Origin: Myxococcales bacterium
GTDB taxonomy: Bacteria; Myxococcota_A; Polyangia; Palsa-1104
Assembly (NCBI GenBank): GCA_003170275.1
Contig: PNAM01000037.1
Span: 62,400 to 126,399 of the forward strand
DNA length: 64,000 nucleotides
Direction of reading: 5' to 3'
How positions within the stretch are numbered: position 1 is the first letter of the stretch; each line of letters opens with the position of its first letter. Positions 55,747 to 63,693 of the stretch are shown here, one piece after another. The position numbers were made by a program, and so were the translations under genes. Below the pieces are notes generated by a model. The model worked only from the letters and a program-made list of their open reading frames with translations, was not told the DNA's origin and ran no database searches.

Positions 55747-56595
55747 ATGGCCCCACCGGGCGTGAGCGTCGTCCTACCGGCGTCGAGCGAGGCGCCGCTG
55801 CTCGAGGCGGCGCTGGAGTCGTACGCGGCGCAGACGCTGCGCGACTTCGAGCTGGTGTTGATCGGCGACCGCGACGAGACGGCGCGCGCGGCCGAACGAT
55901 TCGGCGCGCGCCTGTCACTGGTCTACCTGCGCCGGCCCGCGGCGAGTCGGGCCGAGGCGCGCAACGCCGGCGTGGCCGCGTCGTCCGGCGCGCTGGTGTG
56001 GCTCGCCGACGACCAGCACGTGGCGACCCCGGACTGCCTGCAGGAGCTCGCCGACGACTACGCGCGCGGCGCGGCGCTGATCGTGGGCGCGCAGACGCCC
56101 GGCGACTGCTGCTTCGACCGGGTCGCGCCGCTGGTCGCCCGCTTCGGCGCGCGACTCGACGGCCTGCAGCTGCCGTGGCTCGCGGCGCTCGGCGGTCAAT
56201 ACGCGCTCTCGCGAAGCGCGCTCGCGGAGTGCCAGGGCTTCGACGCGCGCTTCGCAGGTTGGGACGCCGAAGATCTCGATCTGCCTTTCCGCTGGTGGTC
56301 GTCGGGCCAGCCGATCCGGGTGACCCGGCGCGCGGTGTGCGCGCGACAAGATCCGCAGCCCGACGCGCAACCGCTGGTGCTCGCCGATCAGGTCGAGGCC
56401 TTCGCGCGCAAGCACGGCGCGCTCGACGCCTGGCTGCTCTGGCGCTTCTTGCGCGGCGACGAGCCCGACGCGATCCACGCGGTCGCCCTCGAACGCGCGC
56501 GCGGACCCTCGGCGCCGGGACGCGAGCTCGCGCGGTTGGCCGAGGAGCTGGTGCGGTCGTCCGTGTCCGCGACGCGATCGTGGTGGCGCCCGTGA
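55747..56595 (+). CDS. family 2 glycosyltransferase (first of pair)
   Basis: 282 residues from the ATG at 55747. The GT-A fold is clear: VSVVLPASSEAPLLEAAL, DFELVLIGD, and the metal-ligand area VWLADDQHV, followed by GGQYALSRSAL and the acidic GWDAEDLDL acceptor-side motif. It transfers a sugar from a nucleotide donor, probably to an envelope glycan. It overlaps the next gene (GTGA) and shares about a third of its motifs with it, so the pair looks like an old duplication. Confidence 0.8.
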   Translation: MAPPGVSVVLPASSEAPLLEAALESYAAQTLRDFELVLIGDRDETARAAERFGARLSLVYLRRPAASRAEARNAGVAASSGALVWLADDQHVATPDCLQELADDYARGAALIVGAQTPGDCCFDRVAPLVARFGARLDGLQLPWLAALGGQYALSRSALAECQGFDARFAGWDAEDLDLPFRWWSSGQPIRVTRRAVCARQDPQPDAQPLVLADQVEAFARKHGALDAWLLWRFLRGDEPDAIHAVALERARGPSAPGRELARLAEELVRSSVSATRSWWRP

Positions 56596-57515
56596 AGCTG
56601 AGCGTGATCATGCCGACGCGCGACAAGGCCGAGTACCTCGACCGCACGCTCGCGTCGTACTGCGCGCAGACCCACGCCGATTTCGAGATCGTGATCGCCG
56701 ACGACGGCTCGCGCGACGACGCCCCCGAGCGCGTGGCGGCGCGCTATCGGGACCGCCTGGCCATCGAGTACCTGCGCCATCCGCACCGCGGACGCGCCGC
56801 CTGCCGCAACCACGCCATCCGCGGCGCGAGCGGCGAGCTGCTGGTGTTCGCCGACGACGATCGGCTGGCGTCGCCGGGCTTCCTCGCCGGGCACGCGCGG
56901 CTGTTCGACGCCGAGCGGCCCACGGTGGTGCTGGGTGCGCAGCGGCGCGGCGAGCCTGCCGCGTCGTCGCCCGAGCCCTGGTGGGAAGACACCTGCGCCC
57001 CGATCGCGCGCGCGTACGGCGATCTGCTCGAGCGATTTCACATCCCGTGGATCCTCGCCTCGACCGGCAACCTGTCGGCGCCGCGGCGGCTGGTGGTCGA
57101 GGTGGGCGGCTTCGACGAAGCCTTCCAGGGCTGGGGTCTCGAGGATCTCGACCTGTGCTATCGGCTGCACCACGGCGGCGCGCGCACGATCATCGGCGCG
57201 GGTGCGCTCAACTATCATCAAGCGCACCCGACCGCGGCCGAGGGAACACGCTGGATCGAGTGGCTGCGCAACCTGGAGCGCTTCGTCGAAAAGTACGATC
57301 GGGTCGACGCCGCCGCCTACGCCTACGCGTTCACGCGCGAGATCGCGGTCGACGTGCCGGCGCTCGACGAGTTGATCGGAGCGCTCGAGCGCGACACCAG
57401 CGCGGCTCCGGCCTCGACACGCGCGCTGCGCGAGGCGTACGTCGCGATCGTGCGCGCGCGGATCTTCGCGCTCGACTGGTCGGGCGCGCATCGGTTTCCG
57501 GGAGTTCGCTGGTAG
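56592..57515 (+). CDS. family 2 glycosyltransferase (second of pair)
   Basis: 307 residues from GTG at 56592, which overlaps the previous stop. LSVIMPTRDKAEYLDRTL, DFEIVIADDGSRDD, the DDD-type metal motif FADDDRLASPGFL and GWGLEDLDLCYRL are present. All the residues expected for a functional GT2 are kept. With the previous gene it forms a two-enzyme unit, so they probably add successive sugars to the same product. Confidence 0.85.
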   Translation: MKLSVIMPTRDKAEYLDRTLASYCAQTHADFEIVIADDGSRDDAPERVAARYRDRLAIEYLRHPHRGRAACRNHAIRGASGELLVFADDDRLASPGFLAGHARLFDAERPTVVLGAQRRGEPAASSPEPWWEDTCAPIARAYGDLLERFHIPWILASTGNLSAPRRLVVEVGGFDEAFQGWGLEDLDLCYRLHHGGARTIIGAGALNYHQAHPTAAEGTRWIEWLRNLERFVEKYDRVDAAAYAYAFTREIAVDVPALDELIGALERDTSAAPASTRALREAYVAIVRARIFALDWSGAHRFPGVRW

Positions 57516-57542
57516 GTGCCCGCGAAGCTCGCGGGCGGTTCG

Positions 57543-58439
57543 CTATTGCGACGGCTGCTGCTCGGGGGGATACGGCTGGAGCACCTGGGGCGGAACCGCC
57601 TGGGGCTGCTGATACGGCTGTGCCTGCTGCGGATACGGCTGTGCCTGCTGATACGGCTGACCCTGCGGATACGGCTGACCTTGCTGAGCCGGCGGATACT
57701 GCGGCGGAAGGCCTTGCGGCTGATTCTGCTGGCCCTGCCCGGGCGGTAGATATTGCGGCTGCTGCGCCGGATACTGCTGCGCTTCCTGCTGCGGCTGTTC
57801 TTGCGGCGCCGGCGCCCAGTAGCCCTGCTGCCACTGCCACGCGCCGTTCACCCAGACACACTGCGCCGGAATCCAGACCTCGCCGGAGCTCGGCGGCGTC
57901 GCCCACGCCCCGTCGTTCCAAACGTACTGGGTGCCGCCCCAGTTCCAGTAGCCGGGAATCCAGACGTAGGGCGAACCGTAGAACGCGCCGTAGTAGCCGC
58001 GACCGTAGATCCCCAACCCGAAGCGCGCGCCGTAACCGCTGCGACCATAGGCGCCCCCACGATAGCCCCCGCCGTAATACGGCCGGGAGTAGCCGCTGCG
58101 GTAGACGCCGCCGCTCGGGTACCCGCCGCGATAGGCGCCGTTGGTGTAGCCGCCGCGGTAGACGCCGCCGCTCGGATAGCCGCCGCGATAGACGCCGCCG
58201 CTCGGGTACCCGCCGCGGTAGACACCGCCGCTGGGAGCCCCGCCGCGATAGACCGCGCCGCCGCCGTAGTGGCCGCCGCCGCTGAAGCCCGAGCTGACGT
58301 GACCGCCGCCACCGCCACCGAAGTGACCACCGCCGCCACCGGAGTGACCGCCGCCGCCACCACCACGTCCGCCAGCGGACGCACTTGCCGAGAATCCGAG
58401 CATTCCGGCCAACGCGAGAAGGCTGATGATCTTACGCAC
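57543..58439 (-). CDS. secreted Gly/Tyr-rich repeat protein
   Basis: 298 residues from GTG at 58439 (a start with GGAGC upstream). A signal peptide ends at SASASAGG. A Gly/His run follows, then about six copies of a 10-residue repeat (VYRGGYPSGG type, bases about 58095-58265). A Trp-rich module with YVWIPGYWNW and YVWNDGAW comes next, and a Gln/Pro-rich tail with PYPQQAQPY repeats. The W-GYW module occurs in secreted and cell-surface proteins. The repeat region is probably disordered or cross-linked by Tyr. Confidence 0.75.
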   Translation of the reverse strand: MRKIISLLALAGMLGFSASASAGGRGGGGGGHSGGGGGHFGGGGGGHVSSGFSGGGHYGGGAVYRGGAPSGGVYRGGYPSGGVYRGGYPSGGVYRGGYTNGAYRGGYPSGGVYRSGYSRPYYGGGYRGGAYGRSGYGARFGLGIYGRGYYGAFYGSPYVWIPGYWNWGGTQYVWNDGAWATPPSSGEVWIPAQCVWVNGAWQWQQGYWAPAPQEQPQQEAQQYPAQQPQYLPPGQGQQNQPQGLPPQYPPAQQGQPYPQGQPYQQAQPYPQQAQPYQQPQAVPPQVLQPYPPEQQPSQ

Positions 58440-58544
58440 TTTGGAGCTCCTCTCTCGTACGACGGATCCCACCATCATTATGTTCAATCTGGTCACGAAA
58501 AACCATCGGCGCACCCACCCAGGTGTCACCTTTGACGCTAACCT

Positions 58545-58572
58545 GTTATAATACCTGATGAATGCGCTGCAA
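58545..58572 (-). promoter_or_regulatory. candidate promoter of the Gly/Tyr-rich protein gene
   Basis: On the minus strand TTGCAG (58572-58567), 16 bases, then TATAAC (58550-58545; five of six -10 bases). It lies about 106 bases upstream of the GTG at 58439. On the plus strand the same patch has TATAAT but no gene follows. Confidence 0.3.
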
Positions 58573-58580
58573 GGAGAGGG

Positions 58581-59288
58581 CTACTTCGACGCCGGCGCCT
58601 CGATCACGCCGGTGGCGGGGGGCTCGTTCCACTTCCAGCCCACGCAGCTGGACCCCGGAAGCTCGACGCCCAGCCGGGTTGCGAACTTCTTGATCGCATC
58701 GTCGACGGTCGTCCCGGTGTACTGCATCGTGAAGCTGAGCACGATCTGATGCGTCTGGACCGAGAACAGCGACACGAAGACGTCGAAGGCGTTGTCGTCG
58801 ACCGGGTCTTCGCGCGGCGCCGGTCCACCACGTCGCCCGCCGCCCCGCCCACCTCTGGACGGCCCGGTGCTGCTCCTGCCCGACGCGGTGCTGCTGGCGC
58901 GTTGGTGGGTCGGCGGATGTCCGGATAGCTGGATCGCGATGATCGACGCGCCGGTCGCGCGCGCCGCAACCTGGCCGAGCAGCTCGCTCGAGACACCATT
59001 CTGCTTGGTGTCTTCGTCGATCTTGGTGAACAGGTCCGGCTCTTCCGCGTGCAGGCGCTCGTCCACCAACAGCTCGCAGGTCCGGGGGCCAAACAGACCG
59101 GCCAATCGGGGCCCGAGGTCACGCCAGTATTCAGGATCCATCCGTCCGTCCCTGTAGACGCCAAAGACGGAGATCGTGTTGTGCGCGCTCAAGAGCTCCG
59201 CAGAACGATCGATCGTGAACTCGGCGCCCTCGTAGGCGCACGACGCGCCCGCGACGGCGATCCAGCACAACGCACACCACCGGGACAT
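58581..59288 (-). CDS. lipoprotein of unknown function
   Basis: 235 residues from the ATG at 59288. The lipobox is VAGASC. The body has an alpha/beta start (SVFGVYRDGRM, TCELLVDERL), a basic Ser/Gly/Arg linker (about residues 130-155) and a C-terminal part with a repeating hydrophobic beta pattern (FDVFVSLFSVQTHQIVLSF). No family is recognised. The MAPEG gene is immediately upstream on the same strand (8-base gap). Confidence 0.6.
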   Translation of the reverse strand: MSRWCALCWIAVAGASCAYEGAEFTIDRSAELLSAHNTISVFGVYRDGRMDPEYWRDLGPRLAGLFGPRTCELLVDERLHAEEPDLFTKIDEDTKQNGVSSELLGQVAARATGASIIAIQLSGHPPTHQRASSTASGRSSTGPSRGGRGGGRRGGPAPREDPVDDNAFDVFVSLFSVQTHQIVLSFTMQYTGTTVDDAIKKFATRLGVELPGSSCVGWKWNEPPATGVIEAPASK

Positions 59289-59296
59289 GGCGCGGC

Positions 59297-59737
59297 TCAC
59301 AGGACGGCGCGGAGGACCTGCACGACCATCGCCAGATTGACCAGCGCGCCCACCGCGAACGAGAGCGTGCGGAACGGCTGCTTCGCGGTCAGGTAGAACA
59401 TTGCGTGGAACAAGCGCAGCCCCACGAACGTGAGGAAAAAGATTCGCGCCACCATCATGCTCGGCGAGGTCTGCGTATAGATGAAGCCGATGACGAAGAA
59501 TGGCACCGCGTTCTCCAACGCGTTCAGGTGCGCGCGCTTGATGCGCTGCACGTCGCCATGCTCCACGTCGACGACTTCCGCGCCGTTGTTGATCTTGACG
59601 TCTTCGGCGTTGATCACCTTCTTGCGATCGGCGCGCGTCTTGGCGGTCATGAAGCCGAGCGCGTACATGGTCACGACGAGCACCGCGCAGCACTCGGCGT
59701 AGAGCACGAACACGGGTTGGCTGATGAGTGGGGTCAT
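59297..59737 (-). CDS. MAPEG-family glutathione transferase-like membrane protein
   Basis: 146 residues with four helices and the glutathione-site motif VQRIKRAHLNALEN, close to the ERxxRAHxNxxEN of MGST1 and microsomal prostaglandin E synthase 1. The loop and basic residues are kept, so an active GSH-dependent enzyme is plausible. It is unlike the other MAPEG protein at 25129 and not a duplicate. Confidence 0.82.
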   Translation of the reverse strand: MTPLISQPVFVLYAECCAVLVVTMYALGFMTAKTRADRKKVINAEDVKINNGAEVVDVEHGDVQRIKRAHLNALENAVPFFVIGFIYTQTSPSMMVARIFFLTFVGLRLFHAMFYLTAKQPFRTLSFAVGALVNLAMVVQVLRAVL

Positions 59738-59796
59738 GGCGCTACTCTACTCCGCTATTGGTCTGCACGTATGGCGGGGCGGCCTTCGAAACACGA

Positions 59797-59822
59797 AGGG
59801 CCCCGCATCTCTGCGGAGCCCT
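59797..59822 (-). terminator. hairpin terminator after the tRNA gene
   Basis: Two 11-base arms (59797-59807 and 59812-59822) pair with one G-T wobble around a 4-base loop, 13 bases past the tRNA 3' end on the minus strand. A T-containing stretch follows. Good position and stem for termination of the tRNA transcript. Confidence 0.7.
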
Positions 59823-59834
59823 CGGCATACCAAG

Positions 59835-59907
59835 TGGAGATGAACGGGATCGAACCGTCGGCCTCTGCAATGCGAATGCAGCGCTCTCCCAGCTGAGCTA
59901 CATCCCC
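59835..59907 (-). tRNA. tRNA-Ala (anticodon CGC)
   Basis: 73 bases on the minus strand: acceptor stem GGGGATG with CATCTCC, a D-arm with GCTCAGCTGGGAGAGC, an anticodon stem CTGCA/TGCAG around a TTCGCAT loop (CGC anticodon), and a T-arm with GGTTCGATCC. Discriminator A is at 59835; CCA is not encoded. It reads GCG codons, which are very common in this genome. Confidence 0.95.
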
Positions 59908-59974
59908 GTGGTGGAGTGATCCTGTAACAAAGCAATCCCTGGCGAGCAAGCGGAAAATGTCCTATCCCTAACGC

Positions 59975-60502
59975 ATGTTGTTCGTGGTCGCGTTTGGGGC
60001 GCTGGCGTTCGGCGGCATGCTGATCATGCTGATCGCGCGCTATGCGCCACACCCCAACGCCAACCTCAACCTGGTGGCGCGCGCGCTGCCGGGCGGCAAA
60101 GCCATGCCTTACGAGGAGTTCCGGGCGCTGGTCATCGACCTGCTCGAAGCGCTCAAGCTGGAGGTGGTGCTCGAGCATGGCGAGGCCAACGAGGTGGACA
60201 TCATCGCGCGCTCGAACGAGGCGCTCACCGGCGGACGGTTCATCGTGCACGGCGTGTGGCAGGCGCCGGGCGACGTGATCGATCAGCCGTACGTGATCCG
60301 GTTGGCGGACCAGGTGCGGGCCGACGGGCGCGCCCAGAAGGGCATCTTGATCACGCCGTACCAGATCCTCACCGACGGGCTGGGGAACCTGGAGGTGCCG
60401 GTCGAGCTGATCGATGGACGCAAGCTACGCGCGCTCGTCGAGGAGCACCTCGATGCGAAACGGCTCGACTTGTTGGCGCAGTATCGGGGATTCGGGATGT
60501 AG
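59975..60502 (+). CDS. membrane-anchored Mrr-like protein, catalytic residues probably lost
   Basis: 175 residues with one N-terminal helix (residues 1-22) and a cytoplasmic domain that follows the Mrr/restriction-endonuclease-like fold (FRALVIDLLEALKLEV, ANEVDIIARS). In Mrr proteins the next strand carries Gln-x-Lys (VQCK). Here it reads RFIVHGVWQ, so the catalytic Lys is missing. It is therefore likely a binding or regulatory relative rather than a nuclease. Confidence 0.6.
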   Translation: MLFVVAFGALAFGGMLIMLIARYAPHPNANLNLVARALPGGKAMPYEEFRALVIDLLEALKLEVVLEHGEANEVDIIARSNEALTGGRFIVHGVWQAPGDVIDQPYVIRLADQVRADGRAQKGILITPYQILTDGLGNLEVPVELIDGRKLRALVEEHLDAKRLDLLAQYRGFGM

Positions 60503-60514
60503 CCGGACGGAAAG

Positions 60515-60694
60515 TTAGCGCTGCATGTCCTTGAGGATCTGATCGCGCTTGCCGGCCTTGATCAGCTTGTCGTTGCGGCCCGCTTCACGCATGGCCCAGG
60601 CGAGAAAGAAGCCGACGATGAAGAGCATGGCCACGATCGGGATGTTGTCGCCCTTCGAGACGATCGCGTAGAAGTTGTCCCACCACTCGTGCAT
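60515..60694 (-). CDS. small single-helix membrane protein
   Basis: 59 residues from the ATG at 60694 (MHEWWDNFYAIVSKGDN). One helix (PIVAMLFIVGFFLAWAM) is followed by a Lys/Arg/Gln-rich tail. It is not a shadow frame because the hydrophobic and charge patterns are those of a membrane subunit. The DNIPIV pattern is familiar from small deltaproteobacterial membrane proteins of unknown function. It is divergent from the TlyA gene (22 bases between starts). Confidence 0.65.
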   Translation of the reverse strand: MHEWWDNFYAIVSKGDNIPIVAMLFIVGFFLAWAMREAGRNDKLIKAGKRDQILKDMQR

Positions 60695-60716
60695 GCATCG
60701 ATCTATAGGAAAATAG

Positions 60717-61472
60717 ATGAGCGGGGTCAAGCGGGAGCGCGCGGATAAGCGGGTGGTCGAGGCGGGGCTGGCGGAGAGCCGCACGCGCGCGCAGGCGCTG
60801 ATCATGGCCGGGCAGGTGGTGTTCGGCGATCACACCGTCGACAAGCCGGGCGCGCTGGTGCCGGTCGACGCCGAGGTGCGGCTCAAGGGCGAGCCGATGC
60901 CCTACGTCTCACGCGGGGGGCTCAAGCTGCAAAAGGCGCTCGACCACTTTACGATCGAGGTGCGCGGGCTGCGCGCGCTCGACGTGGGCGCGTCGACCGG
61001 CGGGTTCACCGACTGCCTCTTACAGCGCGGGGTGGTCGCGGTGTGCGCCGTCGACGTCGGGCACAACCAGCTGGCGTGGAAGCTGCGCGAGGACCCGCGG
61101 GTCACGTCGAGGGAGGGCGTCAACGCGCGGCGGCTCGATCCGGCGAGCCTGCCGTTCGTGCCCGACCTGGCGGTGTGCGACGTGTCGTTCATCTCGCTCA
61201 CGCTGGTGCTCCCGTCGCTGGTGGCGGCGGTCGGAACGGGCGGAAAGCCGATCGTCGCGCTGGTCAAGCCGCAGTTCGAGGTCGGCAAGGGCGAAGTCGG
61301 CAAGGGCGGCGTGGTGCGCGAGCCGGCCAAGCGCGAGGCGGCGATCGAGAAGTGTCGCGCGGCGGCGCTGGCGCTCGGCTGCACCGTGGTGGGGGTGGTC
61401 GAATCGCCGATCACCGGTCCGGCGGGCAACGTCGAGTACCTCCTGTACCTGCACACGCCGCGGCTGCAATGA
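60717..61472 (+). CDS. tlyA: TlyA-family rRNA 2'-O-methyltransferase
   Basis: 251 residues. The N-terminal S4-like RNA-binding segment (RADKRVVEAGLAESRTRAQALI) is followed by a FtsJ-type methyltransferase. The motifs are YVSRGGLKL, ALDVGASTGGFTDCLL (SAM site), AVDVGHNQL, the catalytic-strand CDVSFISLTLVLPSL, and KPQFEVGKG. The family methylates a ribose in 16S and 23S rRNA and was once called hemolysin. The gene is alone, 39 bases before the PhnD-like gene. Confidence 0.9.
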   Translation: MSGVKRERADKRVVEAGLAESRTRAQALIMAGQVVFGDHTVDKPGALVPVDAEVRLKGEPMPYVSRGGLKLQKALDHFTIEVRGLRALDVGASTGGFTDCLLQRGVVAVCAVDVGHNQLAWKLREDPRVTSREGVNARRLDPASLPFVPDLAVCDVSFISLTLVLPSLVAAVGTGGKPIVALVKPQFEVGKGEVGKGGVVREPAKREAAIEKCRAAALALGCTVVGVVESPITGPAGNVEYLLYLHTPRLQ

Positions 61473-61511
61473 ATTGACGGCGCGCGGCCCGGGGGCGCAG
61501 CATGGATCCGC

Positions 61512-62330
61512 ATGCCGCTTCCGCAGCCGGTCCGCTTCAGCGTCAGCCGCAGCCACGGTGGGCCACAGCCGCTCGACGCCGCCGCGCGCTTCGTGGTGAC
61601 GCTCGGCAAGCGGTTGGGCGCGCCGGTGGAGCTCAAGATCGCCGCCGACTACGACGCGCTCACCGAAGGCCTGCTGCGCGGGCAGGTGCACATGGCGTGG
61701 ATGCCGCCGCTCGCACACGCGCGCGCGACGCAAAAGGGGGCGGTGCTCGCCGCGGTGGTGGAGCGTGCCGGCGCGCTCACCTATCGTTCGGCGCTGCTGG
61801 TGCGCACCGACAGCGTGCACACCTCGACCAGCGGGCTGCACGGCGTACGCGTGGCGTGGACCGACCCGGGATCGGCGGCGGGATACTTGTACGCGCGCCT
61901 CCACCTCCTGCACGCCGGCATCGATCCGAAGCGCGATTTCGCGTCCGAGAAGTTCTACGGCTCGTATCAGGCGTGTTGCGGCGCGGTCGCCTACGGCGAA
62001 GCGGATCTGTGCGCCTGCTACGTGCGCGAGGACGCCGCGGCCGATCGCGCGCTGGCGCTCGTCGACGTCGAGAAGATGCTGCCCTCGGCGCGTGAAAAGC
62101 TGCGCGTGCTCGACGTCACCGATTCGATCCCGCCCGACGGCGTGGTGCTCTCGGATCGGCTGGCGCCCGACGCACAGGCGGCGTTGCGCGACGCGCTGCT
62201 CGATCTGCACGGCGACGCCGAGGGCGCGGCCGCGCTCAAGTGGCTGATGCAGGCCGATCGCCTGCGCGGCGTGACCAGCGACGTGCTCAAGATCATCGCC
62301 CGGCTGCGCGCCCACGTCCACGTCTCGTGA
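61512..62330 (+). CDS. PhnD/phosphonate-binding-like protein without a signal peptide
   Basis: 272 residues. It has the two-lobed periplasmic-binding-protein pattern of the PhnD family: YDALTEGLLRGQVHMAWMPPLAH, a YRSALLVRTDS strand, GLHGVRVAWTDPGSAAGYLYARL and DSIPPDGVVLS. It lacks a signal peptide or lipobox, and no permease or ATPase gene is nearby. A soluble sensor or metabolite carrier role is therefore more likely than import. Confidence 0.75.
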   Translation: MPLPQPVRFSVSRSHGGPQPLDAAARFVVTLGKRLGAPVELKIAADYDALTEGLLRGQVHMAWMPPLAHARATQKGAVLAAVVERAGALTYRSALLVRTDSVHTSTSGLHGVRVAWTDPGSAAGYLYARLHLLHAGIDPKRDFASEKFYGSYQACCGAVAYGEADLCACYVREDAAADRALALVDVEKMLPSAREKLRVLDVTDSIPPDGVVLSDRLAPDAQAALRDALLDLHGDAEGAAALKWLMQADRLRGVTSDVLKIIARLRAHVHVS

Positions 62331-62345
62331 TAGCCTGAACGCTCC

Positions 62346-63305
62346 ATGCGAGTGCTGCTCACCGGGATCGCCGGCTTCATCGGATCGCATCTCGGGGCGC
62401 GCTTGCTGGCACGCGGCGACGAGCTCATCGGGCTCGATGCGTTCGATGAGACGCTCTACCCGGCGGCGCTGCACGAGCGCAACCTGGCGACGGTCTCCGG
62501 CGATCCGCACCTTCAGTTCGTGCGCGGCGATCTGCTCGATGCGCCGCTGATCGATCGGCTGCTCGAGACGCACCGGCCGGACGTGGTCGTGCACCTGGCG
62601 GCGCTCGCCGGGGTTCGGCCGTCGATCGCGCAGCCGAAGCGCTACCAGAAGGTGAACATCGAGGGCACGCTCAACCTGCTCGAAGCGTGCCGCGCGGCCG
62701 GCGTGCGGCGCTTCGTCTTCGCGTCGTCGTCGTCGGTGTACGGCGCGCGATCGAACACCCCGTTTCGCGAGGACGACGCCGCCGATCGGCCCGCGTCGCC
62801 GTACGCCGCCACCAAGCGCGCGGGCGAGCTGTTGTGCGCCAACTATTCGCACCTGTACGAGATCGCGACTACCGCGCTGCGCTTCTTCACCGTCTACGGG
62901 CCCCGGCAGCGGCCCGAGATGGCCATCCACAAGTTCGCGCGCTTGATCGAGCGCGGCGAGCCCGTGCCGCTTTTCGGCGACGGGTCGACCGCGCGCGATT
63001 ACACCTATGTCGACGACATTCTCGACGGCGTGATCGCATCGATCGATCGCTGCACGGGCGGTGTGCACCGCGTCTACAACCTCGGCGGCTCGCGGACCAC
63101 CACGCTCGCCGAGCTGGTGCGGCTCCTCGAGGTCGCGCTCGGCAAGCCGGCGCGCCTCGAGCGCCATCCCGACCAGCCGGGCGATGTGCCGATCACCTTC
63201 GCGTCGGTGGAGCGGGCGCAGCGCGAGCTCGGCTATGCGCCGAAGGTGCCAATCGAGGAGGGGATCGCGCGCTTCTGCGCGTGGTTCCGGGAGCCGGGCG
63301 CGTGA
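62346..63305 (+). CDS. NAD-dependent epimerase/dehydratase, UDP-glucuronate-4-epimerase-like
   Basis: 319 residues of extended short-chain dehydrogenase type. The NAD loop GIAGFIG, VVHLAALAGVRPSI, FASSSSVYG (Ser) and YAATK (catalytic Tyr-Lys) are intact. The RQRPEMAIHKF and RDYTYVDDI segments match UDP-glucuronate 4-epimerases. It makes a nucleotide sugar, possibly a donor for surface glycans. It overlaps the next gene (GTGA). Confidence 0.85.
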   Translation: MRVLLTGIAGFIGSHLGARLLARGDELIGLDAFDETLYPAALHERNLATVSGDPHLQFVRGDLLDAPLIDRLLETHRPDVVVHLAALAGVRPSIAQPKRYQKVNIEGTLNLLEACRAAGVRRFVFASSSSVYGARSNTPFREDDAADRPASPYAATKRAGELLCANYSHLYEIATTALRFFTVYGPRQRPEMAIHKFARLIERGEPVPLFGDGSTARDYTYVDDILDGVIASIDRCTGGVHRVYNLGGSRTTTLAELVRLLEVALGKPARLERHPDQPGDVPITFASVERAQRELGYAPKVPIEEGIARFCAWFREPGA

Positions 63306-63685
63306 ACCTGGAGCAGGTCGCGGATCTGGCGGCGCTCGAGGGGCTCGGCGTGCTCGTCGACGAGACCGAGCGCGCCTTCGTGCTGGCCGACATGCGCGTT
63401 CCGTTCGATGCCATCGTGCACGTCGAGATCAAGATCAGCGACAAGAGCGGCATCGTCGCGCCCGGCGCGCATGATCCGCCCGGGACCGCGTGGCGCGAGC
63501 TGCTCGTCGACGTGGTGCTGGTCACCGACGACCGCATGACCGACCCGCGCCTGCTCGGCCTGGGCACGCGCTCCTACTCCACCGACGGCACCGCCCCCGA
63601 AGTCCAGGGCGCCCCCTTGTGGCAACGCGCCCGCCGCGTCGCCGAAGCCGCCGCCCGAATCTGCCACCGCAAGATGATCGGCTAG
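63302..63685 (+). CDS. hypothetical protein, coupled to the epimerase
   Basis: 127 residues from GTG at 63302. No signal peptide, helix or known motif is seen. It is acidic alpha/beta sequence (AFVLADMRVPFDAIVHVEIKI) with a basic helical end. Position suggests a small accessory protein. Confidence 0.55.
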   Translation: MNLEQVADLAALEGLGVLVDETERAFVLADMRVPFDAIVHVEIKISDKSGIVAPGAHDPPGTAWRELLVDVVLVTDDRMTDPRLLGLGTRSYSTDGTAPEVQGAPLWQRARRVAEAAARICHRKMIG

Positions 63686-63693
63686 ACCAGCGA

